The notes under the pieces were generated by a model, which did no database searches, was not told the DNA's origin, and was given only the letters and a program-made list of their open reading frames with translations. From Desulfobacter sp. (lineage in GTDB: Bacteria; Desulfobacterota; Desulfobacteria; Desulfobacterales; Desulfobacteraceae), in assembly GCA_028768545.1 (NCBI GenBank), contig CP054838.1, positions 2,715,001 through 2,779,000 on the forward strand: DNA of 64,000 nucleotides, written 5' to 3'. The position numbers and the translations under genes are program-made. Positions 53,934 through 63,010 of this stretch are shown here, piece after piece (within the stretch, counting starts at the first letter, position 1; every line of letters begins with the position of its first letter).

Positions 53934-56456
53934 CTATTTCATACAACATTTTTTGTATTTTTTACCGCTCCCGCAGGGGCAGGGATCATTCCTCTGTATC
54001 TTCTGGGATGAGCGTTTTACCGGCTGTTTCATGCTGGGCTCGTCAGAATGGGAAAAGGTCAAATCCTGTTGTTCTTCCTTTTTCATCTCATCCACCTGGT
54101 CAGGGGATGCCAGCTGGATTTTAAAGAGAATATCCACCACCTCTTCTTTGATCCGGTCCATCAGGGACTGGAACATTTCAAACCCTTCTTTTCTGTAAAT
54201 CCGCAAGGGATCCTGTTGTGCATAGCCCCTCAGGCCGATTCCCTCTTTAAGGTGATCCATGGACAATAAATGCTCTTTCCACCTTGTATCAACGGTCTGG
54301 AGAATGATGAACCGTTCAAGCTGGCGCATCTGTTCTGTGCCGATGAGACTTTCCTTGGCCTGGTAATTGCCGGTTGCGGCCTTGAACAAGGTGTCGGCCA
54401 TTTCATCCTTTGATAGATTTTTTTCCACAGGCGCATCCAGATCCAGGGCCATGTTAAACGACTTTTTAATGGCCGTATCCAGCCCTTTGAGATCCCAGTC
54501 CTTGATGGGGGTTTTTTCCGGTGCAAAGCTGTCAACCAGGTCATAGGCAAGATCTTCCATCATATCCAGAACGGCCTGTTTGAGATCCCCCTGTTCAAGG
54601 GCCTGGCGCCTTTGGCGATAGATCACTTCGCGCTGCTGGTTCATGACATCGTCATATTCCAGAAGATGCTTTCTGATTTCAAAGTTGTGGCCTTCTACCT
54701 TGGACTGGGCATTTTCAATGGCCTTGGAAATAAAGCGATGTTCAATATGTTCGCCTTCTTCAATGCCCAGACGGTCCATGACCGCATGAATCCTTTCCCC
54801 GCCGAATATCCTGAGCAGATCGTCTTCAAGGGAAAGGTAAAACCTGGAACTGCCCGGATCGCCCTGGCGGCCGGACCGTCCCCGCAACTGGTTGTCAATC
54901 CGCCTGGATTCATGGCGTGAGGTGCCCAGGATATGAAGGCCGCCCAACTCTTTGACCCCTTCTCCGAGCTTGATATCCGTACCCCGGCCCGCCATGTTGG
55001 TGGAGATGGTCACGGCCCCTTTTTGGCCTGCATTGGCCACAATTTTGGCCTCCGCCTTATGGTGCTTGGCATTGAGCACATTGTGGGGCACTTTCTTTTT
55101 CTTGAGTTGTTTGCTCAAATCTTCGGACACATCAATGGATATGGTCCCCACCAGAACCGGCTGACCTGTTTGATGAAGATGGATAATCTCTTTGATGGCA
55201 GCATCATATTTTTCTTTCTGGGTTTTATAAATCAGATCGGCATTGTCGATTCTGACCATGGGCCGGTGGGTGGGAATGACCAATACATCAAGGTCATAGA
55301 TTTTTTTAAACTCAGGCGCCTCGGTCTCGGCCGTACCGGTCATACCGGAAAGCTTGTCATACATCCTGAAAAAGTTCTGAAAGGTGATGGAGGCCAGGGT
55401 CTGGTTTTCATTTTCGATTTTTACGCTTTCCTTGGCTTCCAGGGCCTGGTGAAGTCCTTCACTGTAGCGGCGGCCGGTCATAAGCCGTCCTGTGAATTCA
55501 TCTACGATCACCACCTGGTCATTTTTGACAATATAGTCGGTATCCCGCTTGAACAGGGTGTGGGCCTTTAGGGCCTGATTCAAGTGATGAAGAATTTCAA
55601 TATTGACCGGATCATAAAGGTTGTCCACCTTGAGCAGGCTTTCCCCTTTGGCAATCCCTTCTTCTGTCAGGGAAACGGATTTGGCCTCTTCGTCCAGGGT
55701 GTAATCAGTCTCGTTTTTAAAGGCAGGGATAATGGTATTGACCTGGGTGTAAAAATGGGTGGATTTTTCTCCGGGACCTGAAATAATGAGCGGGGTTCTG
55801 GCCTCGTCAATGAGGATGGAGTCCACCTCATCCACAATGGCAAAGTTGAGGTGGCCCTGGGCCAGGTTTTCCTGTTCGAATTTCATATTGTCGCGAAGAT
55901 AGTCAAACCCGAACTCATTGTTGGTGCCATAAGTGATGTCTGACCCGTAGGCCTCTTTTCGCTCCTGGTCGGTCATGTCGTGGAGGATGACCCCCACGGA
56001 AAGTCCTAAAAAATTATAAATTTTGGCCATCCAGTCCGCATCCCTTTTGGCCAGGTAATCATTGACCGTGACAATGTGGACCCCTTTGCCGCTCAAGGCG
56101 TTTAAGTAAGCGGGCAGGGTGGACATAAGGGTTTTTCCCTCACCGGTTTTCATCTCTGCAATGGTGCCGTTGTGAAGGGCGATCCCGCCGACCAGCTGCA
56201 CGTCAAAATGCCTCATTTCAAGGATTCTGACAGAGGCTTCCCTGACCAGGGCAAAGGCCTCAGGTAAAATATCATCCAGGGTTTCCCCCTTGGCCAGTCG
56301 TTGTTTAAAGATTTCGGTCTTTTGGGCCATCTGGGTATCGGACAAGGCCTGGGTTTCAGATTCAAGTCCGTTGATTTGATCAATAACAGGTTGTAATTTC
56401 TTAAGGATCCGGTCATTGTTCGACCCAAATACTTTTGTGAAAAATTTGAATACCAT
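53934..56456 (-). CDS. secA: protein translocase ATPase SecA
   Basis: Drives post-translational export through SecYEG. The 840 residues carry [20 protein letters not shown] (Walker A), [20 protein letters not shown] (DEVD), the preprotein cross-linking region, DELQEGTN-type [16 protein letters not shown] and [10 protein letters not shown], and a C-terminal SEC-C zinc motif ([13 protein letters not shown]) that binds SecB or phospholipid. Co-transcribed with clpS-clpA-aat, which is not the usual E. coli layout. Confidence 0.97.
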   Translation of the reverse strand: MVFKFFTKVFGSNNDRILKKLQPVIDQINGLESETQALSDTQMAQKTEIFKQRLAKGETLDDILPEAFALVREASVRILEMRHFDVQLVGGIALHNGTIAEMKTGEGKTLMSTLPAYLNALSGKGVHIVTVNDYLAKRDADWMAKIYNFLGLSVGVILHDMTDQERKEAYGSDITYGTNNEFGFDYLRDNMKFEQENLAQGHLNFAIVDEVDSILIDEARTPLIISGPGEKSTHFYTQVNTIIPAFKNETDYTLDEEAKSVSLTEEGIAKGESLLKVDNLYDPVNIEILHHLNQALKAHTLFKRDTDYIVKNDQVVIVDEFTGRLMTGRRYSEGLHQALEAKESVKIENENQTLASITFQNFFRMYDKLSGMTGTAETEAPEFKKIYDLDVLVIPTHRPMVRIDNADLIYKTQKEKYDAAIKEIIHLHQTGQPVLVGTISIDVSEDLSKQLKKKKVPHNVLNAKHHKAEAKIVANAGQKGAVTISTNMAGRGTDIKLGEGVKELGGLHILGTSRHESRRIDNQLRGRSGRQGDPGSSRFYLSLEDDLLRIFGGERIHAVMDRLGIEEGEHIEHRFISKAIENAQSKVEGHNFEIRKHLLEYDDVMNQQREVIYRQRRQALEQGDLKQAVLDMMEDLAYDLVDSFAPEKTPIKDWDLKGLDTAIKKSFNMALDLDAPVEKNLSKDEMADTLFKAATGNYQAKESLIGTEQMRQLERFIILQTVDTRWKEHLLSMDHLKEGIGLRGYAQQDPLRIYRKEGFEMFQSLMDRIKEEVVDILFKIQLASPDQVDEMKKEEQQDLTFSHSDEPSMKQPVKRSSQKIQRNDPCPCGSGKKYKKCCMK

Positions 56457-56610
56457 GTAAGTCTTACCTATCTAAATCCTGAAGGTTAATTTAGGGAATA
56501 TCCAACTTGCCTGTACAACATATAAGCATTATTCAAAGAAAGAAAATAAAAAAAATAAAATTATTAATACATTAATAATCTTAGGATGGATGCAAGAGAA
56601 TGGGGCAGGC

Positions 56611-57537
56611 TTAATTGAGGATATATTTCAGGGGATTAACCGGGGCCCCGTTAATGCGGACTTCGTAATGAAGGTGGGGACCGGTGCTCTGCCCTGTGTT
56701 TCCCACGGTGGCAATCACCTCTCCGCGTTTGACCTTCTGTCCCGGTTTAACCATGATTTTTTTTAAATGGGCATATTTGGTCATTTTGCCGTAGCCGTGA
56801 TCGATGACAACCAGGTTGCCATAATACATTTTAGCGGCAGCATAGGTGATTTTTCCATTTGCCGTGGCAATGATTTTGGTGCCGGGCCGGTTGGAAATAT
56901 CAAGTCCTGAATGGAAGCTGCGTTTGCCTGTAAAGGGGGATTTTCGATAGCCGAACCTGGAAGTGATCCATCCGTTGACCGGTTTGATGGACGGGGTGGA
57001 TGCCAAAAGATTTTTCTTTTTTTCCAGTTTGTCGATTAAATCTTCAAAATCAAGTTTTTTCTGGGTGGTGGCCATGTTGACCTGGGTCACCTGGTGGTGC
57101 ATTTCCCGGATCAGGTTGTTATGGCGGGCTTTAAGGGGAATATCATGGCCAAGATTATTTTCAGGAATGCCGCCGATGCCGATGAGGCTTGAAGAATCCG
57201 AGGTTTTCTGGATATCTGCAATCAGCCTGACCTGGTCTTCAAGCCGGGTCAGATCGCGAACCTGCCCTTTAAGGACTTCGATTTCCTTGGCAAAGGTCTG
57301 GACCTGTTTTCTCTGGCTGTTCAACTCTCCGGTCTGGGATGCAATGGTCCGGTTGAGCCGGCCATTGTCAAAGGCGGTTTTTTTCAGGTTATAATAATCG
57401 TATCCTAGAAAAGAGATCCCCCCAACTACACCTAAAAACAGGAAAAACAAAACCAGAGCCACGGGCTTGAGCAAGGAAAATTCCCTGATATCTGAACTGT
57501 CTCCAGAATGAAACCAAATTTTGATTCGTTTTTTCAT
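56611..57537 (-). CDS. M23 family metallopeptidase with coiled coil (LytM-type)
   Basis: A 308-residue inner-membrane-anchored peptidoglycan hydrolase or regulator. One N-terminal membrane segment (LLKPVALVLFFLFLGVVGGI), a periplasmic coiled coil of about residues 60-180, then the LytM domain with HSGLDISNRPGTKI (first His/Asp), YGNLVVIDHGYG and TGPHLHYEVRING. All zinc ligands look intact, so it may cut cross-links itself rather than act only as an EnvC-like activator. It lies 150 bp upstream of secA on the same strand. Confidence 0.9.
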   Translation of the reverse strand: MKKRIKIWFHSGDSSDIREFSLLKPVALVLFFLFLGVVGGISFLGYDYYNLKKTAFDNGRLNRTIASQTGELNSQRKQVQTFAKEIEVLKGQVRDLTRLEDQVRLIADIQKTSDSSSLIGIGGIPENNLGHDIPLKARHNNLIREMHHQVTQVNMATTQKKLDFEDLIDKLEKKKNLLASTPSIKPVNGWITSRFGYRKSPFTGKRSFHSGLDISNRPGTKIIATANGKITYAAAKMYYGNLVVIDHGYGKMTKYAHLKKIMVKPGQKVKRGEVIATVGNTGQSTGPHLHYEVRINGAPVNPLKYILN

Positions 57538-57588
57538 CTTTACTCTCTTATAAGTTATGTCCCTGCGATGTCAAGCAATAATTCTTAT

Positions 57589-58626
57589 TTATAAAGGGGC
57601 TTGGACTTCGTCCAGTCCTGTGCTTTCCTCGATATTGAACATGAGATTCATATTTTGAACTGCCTGACCTGCCGCCCCCTTGACCAGGTTGTCAATGGCG
57701 GATATCAGGATCAGCCGACCGGTTGCATGGTCTAAGTGGCAACCGATATCACAGCAGTTCGTTCCCCTGACATGGGCCATGGCAGGAAATTTGCCCGGGG
57801 GTAAAATCCGTACAAAGGGTTCATCCTTATAGTATTTATCGTAGGTTTCTTGGATGTTCTCCAAAGAGACTTTCGGGTTCACCTGGGTATAGATGGTGGA
57901 AACCATTCCCCTTGTCACAGGTACCAGGTGGGGAACAAAGGTCAGGTTGATATTTTTACCGGCCGCCAGTCCTAAGACTTCTTCTATTTCAGGGGTATGT
58001 CTGTGATTTCCGACCTTGTATGGGGTAAAAGATTCATTGACCTCACAATAATGGGATCCCAAAGACAGAGACCTGCCTGCACCGCTGACCCCTGATTTTG
58101 AGTCTGAAATGATGCCTTTCGTATGGATCAGTTTTTCTTTGATCAGGGGCAGAAGGGGCAGAAGAATCGAGGTGGGGTAGCAGCCGGGGTTGCCGATGAT
58201 TCTGGCCTTTTTAATCTCTTGTCTATAGTGCTCACACAGACCGTAAACGCTTTCCTTTAACAGATCAAGATCGGAGTGGGGCTGGTATGCGGCTTCATAG
58301 GCCTTGGCATTGGTAAACCTGAAGTCTGCCGACAGATCCACCACCTTAATTCCCTTGTCAATTAATTGGGGGGCAAATGCCATGGAGACCTTGTGGGGCA
58401 GGGCCAAAAACATGAGATCTACCTTTTGAGACAGGGCTTTGGCGTCAAATTCTTCACAGATCAAAGATTCAAACCCTCTCATGGAAGGGAAGATATCAGT
58501 AAAGGGTTTACTCTTGTAAGAATTGGAGGTGACGGCCCTAAGGCAGGCCTTTGGGTGGTTAGAAATGAGCTTGACCAACTCTGCCCCTGTGTATCCTGTG
58601 GCTCCTGCTATACCTGTTCGAATCAT
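57589..58626 (-). CDS. argC: N-acetyl-gamma-glutamyl-phosphate reductase
   Basis: NADPH-dependent third step of arginine/ornithine synthesis. The ATG at 58626 gives 345 residues (MIRTGIAGATGYTGAELVKL); a start 72 bp earlier adds an unlikely tail. The motif GNPGCYPTS carries the catalytic Cys; SGVSGAGRSLSLGSHYCEVN and HRHTPEIEEVL are typical of ArgC. Other arg genes are elsewhere. Confidence 0.95.
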   Translation of the reverse strand: MIRTGIAGATGYTGAELVKLISNHPKACLRAVTSNSYKSKPFTDIFPSMRGFESLICEEFDAKALSQKVDLMFLALPHKVSMAFAPQLIDKGIKVVDLSADFRFTNAKAYEAAYQPHSDLDLLKESVYGLCEHYRQEIKKARIIGNPGCYPTSILLPLLPLIKEKLIHTKGIISDSKSGVSGAGRSLSLGSHYCEVNESFTPYKVGNHRHTPEIEEVLGLAAGKNINLTFVPHLVPVTRGMVSTIYTQVNPKVSLENIQETYDKYYKDEPFVRILPPGKFPAMAHVRGTNCCDIGCHLDHATGRLILISAIDNLVKGAAGQAVQNMNLMFNIEESTGLDEVQAPL

Positions 58627-58732
58627 TTTTTTCTCTTTATCATTTTGAATTGTCATGGTTTGGGCCATAGTTTTAAGACAGAACCGTGAATTTTGCAAAC
58701 CAAAATCTTAAATTCTCCATAAGATTTCCAGG

Positions 58733-59182
58733 TTAACGCACCACCAGGGTGTGGTTTTCATCAGCCAATGCCTGGTCAATGATTTTTTGGATCACCTCCC
58801 AGTTCCCCTTGCCAAGACCGGCGCCGATTTTAGGATATCCCATGCGCTTGCCTGAAAAATCTGTTTTTAATTGACTAAACAGGGTCTCAATGGCCTTATA
58901 ATCTGCCAAAACCCCCTTGCCTGAATAGTGAAACTGGGTATATCCATTGATGATAATCACCTTGTTGTTTGGTGTTTCAACCACGGCCTTGGAATAGGTG
59001 CCAAGCTTTGTTTTTTCTCCGGAAGCCGTTGACTGATCTGCCTGAAATGCCTGGGGAAAATAGTCACGGATTTGACGGGCAATGCCTGCCCCCATGGCAC
59101 AAAAACAATTGCATCCGTGGATGATCAGGTCAAATTTCCCTGCCAGGGTCAGTTCGATCAAATCTCCTGTTATACATTTCAT
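58733..59182 (-). CDS. macro domain protein (ADP-ribose binding)
   Basis: 149 residues from ATG 59182 (MKCITGDLIELTLAGKFDLI), the natural family start; an upstream start at 59302 adds 40 residues with no family match. The ligand-binding loops NCFCAMGAGIARQIRDYFPQ and YPKIGAGLGKGNWEVIQKII are typical of macro domains of the ALC1-like/phage type, which bind ADP-ribose or remove it from proteins. No ADP-ribosyltransferase gene is adjacent, so a DarTG-type toxin pair is not supported. Confidence 0.88.
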   Translation of the reverse strand: MKCITGDLIELTLAGKFDLIIHGCNCFCAMGAGIARQIRDYFPQAFQADQSTASGEKTKLGTYSKAVVETPNNKVIIINGYTQFHYSGKGVLADYKAIETLFSQLKTDFSGKRMGYPKIGAGLGKGNWEVIQKIIDQALADENHTLVVR

Positions 59183-59364
59183 GGGTCTGGGCCTTATGCT
59201 TAAGCTGCCTTTGCAGCGTTGGGTATGAATCATGGAAAATAAAAAAGGCTGCAAAAACCGTTCCCCGGCATCCCCAGGGCAGGACCCCTGTTTTGTGGTC
59301 ATATGTCACAAGGTTAGTGCTGTTATATCATTGGTGCGGTGAAATATCATCATTCATTGAAACA

Positions 59365-59390
59365 GCTGCCAGGAGGTAAGGCCTGGCAGC
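59365..59390 (-). terminator. inverted repeat, possible weak terminator after glnQ
   Basis: GCTGCCAGG and CCTGGCAGC form a perfect 9-bp stem with an 8-nt loop. On the minus strand it is followed only by a short TGTTTC, so termination would be weak. Confidence 0.45.
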
Positions 59391-59421
59391 GTTGGATTTC
59401 AAAAAGGGGAGGTTTAATGGA

Positions 59422-60174
59422 TCAATGCAGGATTTGGCTGAGGAAAAACCGGGTCCGTTCATGTTCTGGATTTTCAAAGAAATCAATGGGGTTGTTTTCT
59501 TCGAGAATCATTCCTGCATCCATGAGCATTACCCGCTGGGCAACGGTTTTGGCAAATCCCATTTCATGGGAGACCACGATCATGGTCATGCCTTCGTCAC
59601 TGAGCTGGACCATGACATCCAGCACTTCTTTGACCATTTCAGGGTCCAAAGCGGATGTGGGCTCGTCAAAGAGCATGACCTTGGGTTTCATGCAAAGGCT
59701 TCTGGCAATGGCCACCCGCTGCTGCTGACCACCGGAAAGCTGACCCGGATATTTATTGGCCTGTTCTGCAATCTTGACCTTTTCAAGGTAGAACATGGCA
59801 ATTTCTTCGGCCTCTTTTTTCGGGGTTTTTCTCACCCACACAGGACCTAAAACCAGGTTTTCAAGGATGGTTAAATGGGGAAAAAGATTGAAGTGCTGAA
59901 AGACCATCCCCACTTCGGTCCTTATTTTTTCTATGTTTTTCAGGTTGTTGGTCAGCTCTATGCCGTCAACAATGATTTTGCCTTTTTGATGTTCTTCCAA
60001 CCGGTTGATGCACCGGATCAATGTGGATTTTCCGGAACCTGACGGGCCGCAGATCACTATTTTTTCTTTTTTCTTTACTTCCAGGTTGATGTTTTTCAAT
60101 ACATGGAAATCACCGTACCATTTATTTAGATTTTTTATCTGGATAATGGTGTCGTTGTTTTTTACATCATTCAT
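59422..60174 (-). CDS. glnQ: polar amino acid ABC transporter ATP-binding protein
   Basis: A 250-residue ATPase of the GlnQ/HisP class: Walker [19 protein letters not shown], signature [15 protein letters not shown], Walker [16 protein letters not shown] and switch His in VVSHEMGFA. It should power an importer for a polar amino acid. Its permease and binding protein genes are absent: IS6 copy 3 starts 22 bp upstream of its start codon, where the rest of the operon would be expected. Thus the gene is intact but orphaned. Confidence 0.92.
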   Translation of the reverse strand: MNDVKNNDTIIQIKNLNKWYGDFHVLKNINLEVKKKEKIVICGPSGSGKSTLIRCINRLEEHQKGKIIVDGIELTNNLKNIEKIRTEVGMVFQHFNLFPHLTILENLVLGPVWVRKTPKKEAEEIAMFYLEKVKIAEQANKYPGQLSGGQQQRVAIARSLCMKPKVMLFDEPTSALDPEMVKEVLDVMVQLSDEGMTMIVVSHEMGFAKTVAQRVMLMDAGMILEENNPIDFFENPEHERTRFFLSQILH

Positions 60175-60196
60175 TTTTTCATTCCTAACAATTAAC

Positions 60197-61033
60197 GGTT
60201 CTGTTGCAAAAAAGATTTCCAGGACAAAGAGATCGTTCAGGCGTAAAATTTACGCAGCATAAGAAAACAGATTTTCGACGAATTTTTTCTGCTTTAAAAT
60301 TTCTCCCTTCCTGATATTTTTAACTTGTCCTTTTCTGATCATGTTCATAATTTCATAGCCTTTTAGCGTCCGCCAGGCAGAATGAAATGTCTTGAACCCC
60401 ATACCAGCTCTGACAAGCTTTTTGATAAACCGGTGGTCTTGCTCAATAATATTGTTCAGATATTTATTCTGTCTTAGGATACAGTCCTTATTCAGAAGCT
60501 TTTTTTCTTTCAAAGCCTTTACAGCCGGAGGATATGCAGGATTTCCGTCAACACTCAGAACCCGAGGTCTGGAGCTATTGGAAGCTCGCAGCATCTTTTT
60601 AAAAAATCGTTTGGCAGATTCCATATTACGTCTGCTGCGAAGAAGAAAATCGATGGTATTTCCACGGGAATCGACCGCTCGGTAAAGATACTTCATTTTC
60701 CCCCGCACCTTGATATATGTTTCATCAATACGGTAAGAATCATTTGATTGCCGCAGATACTTCCTGCTTCGCTTTTCCATTTCAGGAGCATAGCGCTGAA
60801 CCCATCGGTAAATGGTACTGTGATCCACAGACAAGCCCCGTTCTTGCATCATCTTTTCCAGATTCCTGTAACTCAGTTGATATCTCAGATACCAGCGAAC
60901 ATTCAACAGGATGATTTCTTTTTCATAATGACGCCACTTGAAAGGGTTTTCATTTTTCATATTATCTCTCTGCAAATAAATTAGTGCCAAAACGGACTTG
61001 TATCAGACATTAATAATTTTTTGCAACAGAACC
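60197..61033 (-). mobile_element. IS6-family insertion sequence, copy 3 (837 bp)
   Basis: Same inverted repeats and length as copy 1. The left flank (CAATTAAC) and right flank (CTGCTGGA) differ, but the right flank matches the inverted flank of copy 2 at 48211-48218. It marks the right border of an inversion. Confidence 0.93.
60250..60960 (-). CDS. IS6-family DDE transposase (copy 3)
   Basis: 236 residues from ATG 60960, identical to copy 1 apart from NLEKMMQER in place of NLEEMMQER. Catalytic D, D and E motifs as in copy 1. Confidence 0.92.
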   Translation of the reverse strand: MKNENPFKWRHYEKEIILLNVRWYLRYQLSYRNLEKMMQERGLSVDHSTIYRWVQRYAPEMEKRSRKYLRQSNDSYRIDETYIKVRGKMKYLYRAVDSRGNTIDFLLRSRRNMESAKRFFKKMLRASNSSRPRVLSVDGNPAYPPAVKALKEKKLLNKDCILRQNKYLNNIIEQDHRFIKKLVRAGMGFKTFHSAWRTLKGYEIMNMIRKGQVKNIRKGEILKQKKFVENLFSYAA

Positions 61034-61238
61034 CTGCTGGATACAAATAAGGAATCGGAATCATACCGCCTCTTTGAGTTCAGAGGATTTTATTAAAGAT
61101 CTTTTACTTGTTCCCGATAATTTAATGATTGAATCAATTATTGCGATGGGGTATTCTGACGAGCAGAAGAAAGGGCATGGGGAAAATAGACTTGAATTTG
61201 ATAAAATCTTCACAAATTATTTTGGCCGCAAAGGATAA
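61034..61238 (+). pseudogene. nitroreductase family protein, 3' half (split by IS6)
   Basis: Starts with the duplicated CTGCTGGA and reads in frame CWIQIRNRNHTASLSSEDFI, then KDLLLVPDNLMIESIIAMGY and ends FGRKG with TAA at 61236-61238. GSCW from the 5' half at 48211 and CWIQIR here overlap exactly, giving a normal nitroreductase end (SCWIQIR). It is followed directly by the HDOD gene. Confidence 0.9.
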
Positions 61239-61699
61239 ATGGAAGTAAAAGAAAAAATTCTCAACATGATCCAGAAACGGGAGAGTGATCTTCCAACGCT
61301 GCCGACGGTTGTAGACAGAATCATCTCTGTAGCATCGGATGAAAACACCACCACAGAGAAACTGGCCGAGGTAATTTCCTATGACCAGGGCATGACCAAC
61401 AAACTTCTCAAACTGGCCAATTCGATCTATTATGCCCAGAGAAACCCTGTGGAAACCATCAAACGCGCCATATCGGTAATCGGATTTGACGAGATCATCG
61501 GCATTGCCCTGGGTATGGGAATTTTATCCAGTGTTTCCAGCAAAAATGGGCTGACTCTGGATATGAAAGCCCTGTGGATCCACGGCATTGGCGTGGCCAC
61601 GGTATCCAAAGAGTTGGCCAAACGGACAAACCCGAGTATTGCCGGCAAAATATTTATTCCTGCCCTGCTCCATGACATGGGGAAAATCATATTTTCAGT
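61239..61699 (+). pseudogene. HDOD-domain protein, truncated by IS4 copy C
   Basis: ATG 61239 follows the nitroreductase stop with no gap. MIQKRESDLPTLPTVVDRII, KLAEVISYDQGMTNKLLKLA and IKRAISVIGFDEIIGIALGM are HDOD features; the next region has HDMGKIIFS and then IS4 copy C. HDOD proteins act in signalling, often without catalytic activity. The 3' part is missing from the window. The frame runs on for 23 codons into the element. Confidence 0.88.
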
Positions 61700-61712
61700 C
61701 AGTGATGTCCGG

Positions 61713-62882
61713 TTAGGTTTTTGCTTGCTCAATAATTTTTTGATCTTTGACAATATTGTCCCTGTTTGAACTATGAGAGCCCTGCTCCTCGCAGCCAAAC
61801 AGGTCATTTAGAATGGCGGTTCGCAGCTGCCGAACTCTTTTGATCGTGACCTTTTCATTAAACTGTTTTTGGCAATGGATTGCCAGTAACAGGTAAGTGA
61901 TAAGGCCGCCAAGAATCTGAACCATAAGGCCGTATTCACTGCGGGCAATGAGATGATATACCTTCAGATGTTCTTTCCACCATTTGAAAAAATCCTCAAT
62001 GGTCCACCGGAGTTTATAAATTGTTGCTATTTGTTCCGCTGTTAAATCATGCCTGTCAGTTGCCACATAGTATTTGACGCCAGCAATTTTATAGCCAACA
62101 ACCCGAACAGGCCTTTTCGTCTGGTTTTGATTCGGAGTACCAAGTTTAACCAGTGCATCATAAAAAATGTAGCTGTCGGAAGGGGTCTCGTGGTTATCAA
62201 TAATTGTTCTTGTTGTCCTGGTTTTTATACGGCAGACAAAATGTTTGCCTTGCTCCTGAAGCAGGTCAAATTCTTTATGGGATTGATATCCACGATCCAT
62301 AACACCTGTTTGCCCCTTGGAAAGTATTTTGGGAACAAAAGTGCGTTCAGCGCCGTTGCCTTCAGTCAAAAAGATTTTGTTTGGGATTCCGTGATTAATG
62401 TCAAATCCGCAATGTACTTTGGCTTTTTTACTTCCTTTTCTGTAGTTCGCCCAGTGCATTGAAAGGACTGCATTTATGAGACTACCGTCAATGGAAACCA
62501 ACTCTCCTAACTCGGCGTGTTCACCCGGATGACACTCAAGAGCCTGTTTATAAAGATCCTCAAAGATAAATTGCAGTTGTTCGAGTCCCCTGTGATTGAT
62601 GGCTTCACAGAAACTACTACGGCTGATACCACCGTCTGGCGCAATATTTTCTTTAGCAAAAACATTCTCCTTGAGATCCTGAATTAAATGTCGGGCAGAC
62701 TTGTGCTCCTGAAGATGGAAATAAACCAAAGCATTTATCTGGTCTTCGAATGTCATTTTTAAAGGGCGGTCTCCTCGAGATTGTAATTCCGGTGCTTTTG
62801 AAAGTGACTTTATCAGAGGGCACCTGAAATTGTCAAAGTTCAGGGACCGTAGTTGTTTTTTAGGGACTGAGATGTGCGTCAT
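61713..62882 (-). CDS. IS4-family DDE transposase (copy C)
   Basis: 389 residues from ATG 62882 (MTHISVP), same as copy A in the catalytic motifs (SIDGSLI, VMDRGYQ, YKLRWTIEDFFKWWK). Its leader carries a perfect 11-bp hairpin that covers the ribosome binding site. Confidence 0.9.
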   Translation of the reverse strand: MTHISVPKKQLRSLNFDNFRCPLIKSLSKAPELQSRGDRPLKMTFEDQINALVYFHLQEHKSARHLIQDLKENVFAKENIAPDGGISRSSFCEAINHRGLEQLQFIFEDLYKQALECHPGEHAELGELVSIDGSLINAVLSMHWANYRKGSKKAKVHCGFDINHGIPNKIFLTEGNGAERTFVPKILSKGQTGVMDRGYQSHKEFDLLQEQGKHFVCRIKTRTTRTIIDNHETPSDSYIFYDALVKLGTPNQNQTKRPVRVVGYKIAGVKYYVATDRHDLTAEQIATIYKLRWTIEDFFKWWKEHLKVYHLIARSEYGLMVQILGGLITYLLLAIHCQKQFNEKVTIKRVRQLRTAILNDLFGCEEQGSHSSNRDNIVKDQKIIEQAKT

Positions 62883-62884
62883 TT

Positions 62885-62915
62885 GAGCTCCTTGAGTTAA
62901 ATTTTCAAGGAGCTC
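62885..62915 (-). promoter_or_regulatory. hairpin covering the transposase ribosome binding site (copy C)
   Basis: GAGCTCCTTGA and TCAAGGAGCTC are perfect inverted copies with a 9-nt loop. In the mRNA the AAGGAG site for the transposase ATG lies in the 3' arm. Copies A (5494-5524) and B have GTGCGCCTTGA in the 5' arm, so their stem is shorter (CCTTGA/TCAAGG). Confidence 0.7.
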
Positions 62916-63010
62916 AAAAATTTTTACGCACATTTGTCAACACAAAACCGACTGTTTTTTCAATGATTTTAGATGCTTTTTATATGCAACAACCTAACCG
63001 GACACTACTG

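Larger units (their letters stand above)
61700..63010 (-). mobile_element. IS4-family insertion sequence, copy C (1311 bp)
   Basis: Same length and ends as copies A and B. Flanking 9-mers ATTTTCAGT (61691-61699) and GGCCCGGAC (63011-63019) differ, so there is no target duplication. It joins two unrelated broken genes (HDOD and a release-factor-like gene). It also differs from A and B just before the transposase start. Confidence 0.92.

Noticed and set aside
58733-59302. Macro domain protein as the antitoxin of a DarT-type toxin pair
   Set aside because: No ADP-ribosyltransferase gene is adjacent, and the neighbours are argC and glnQ.
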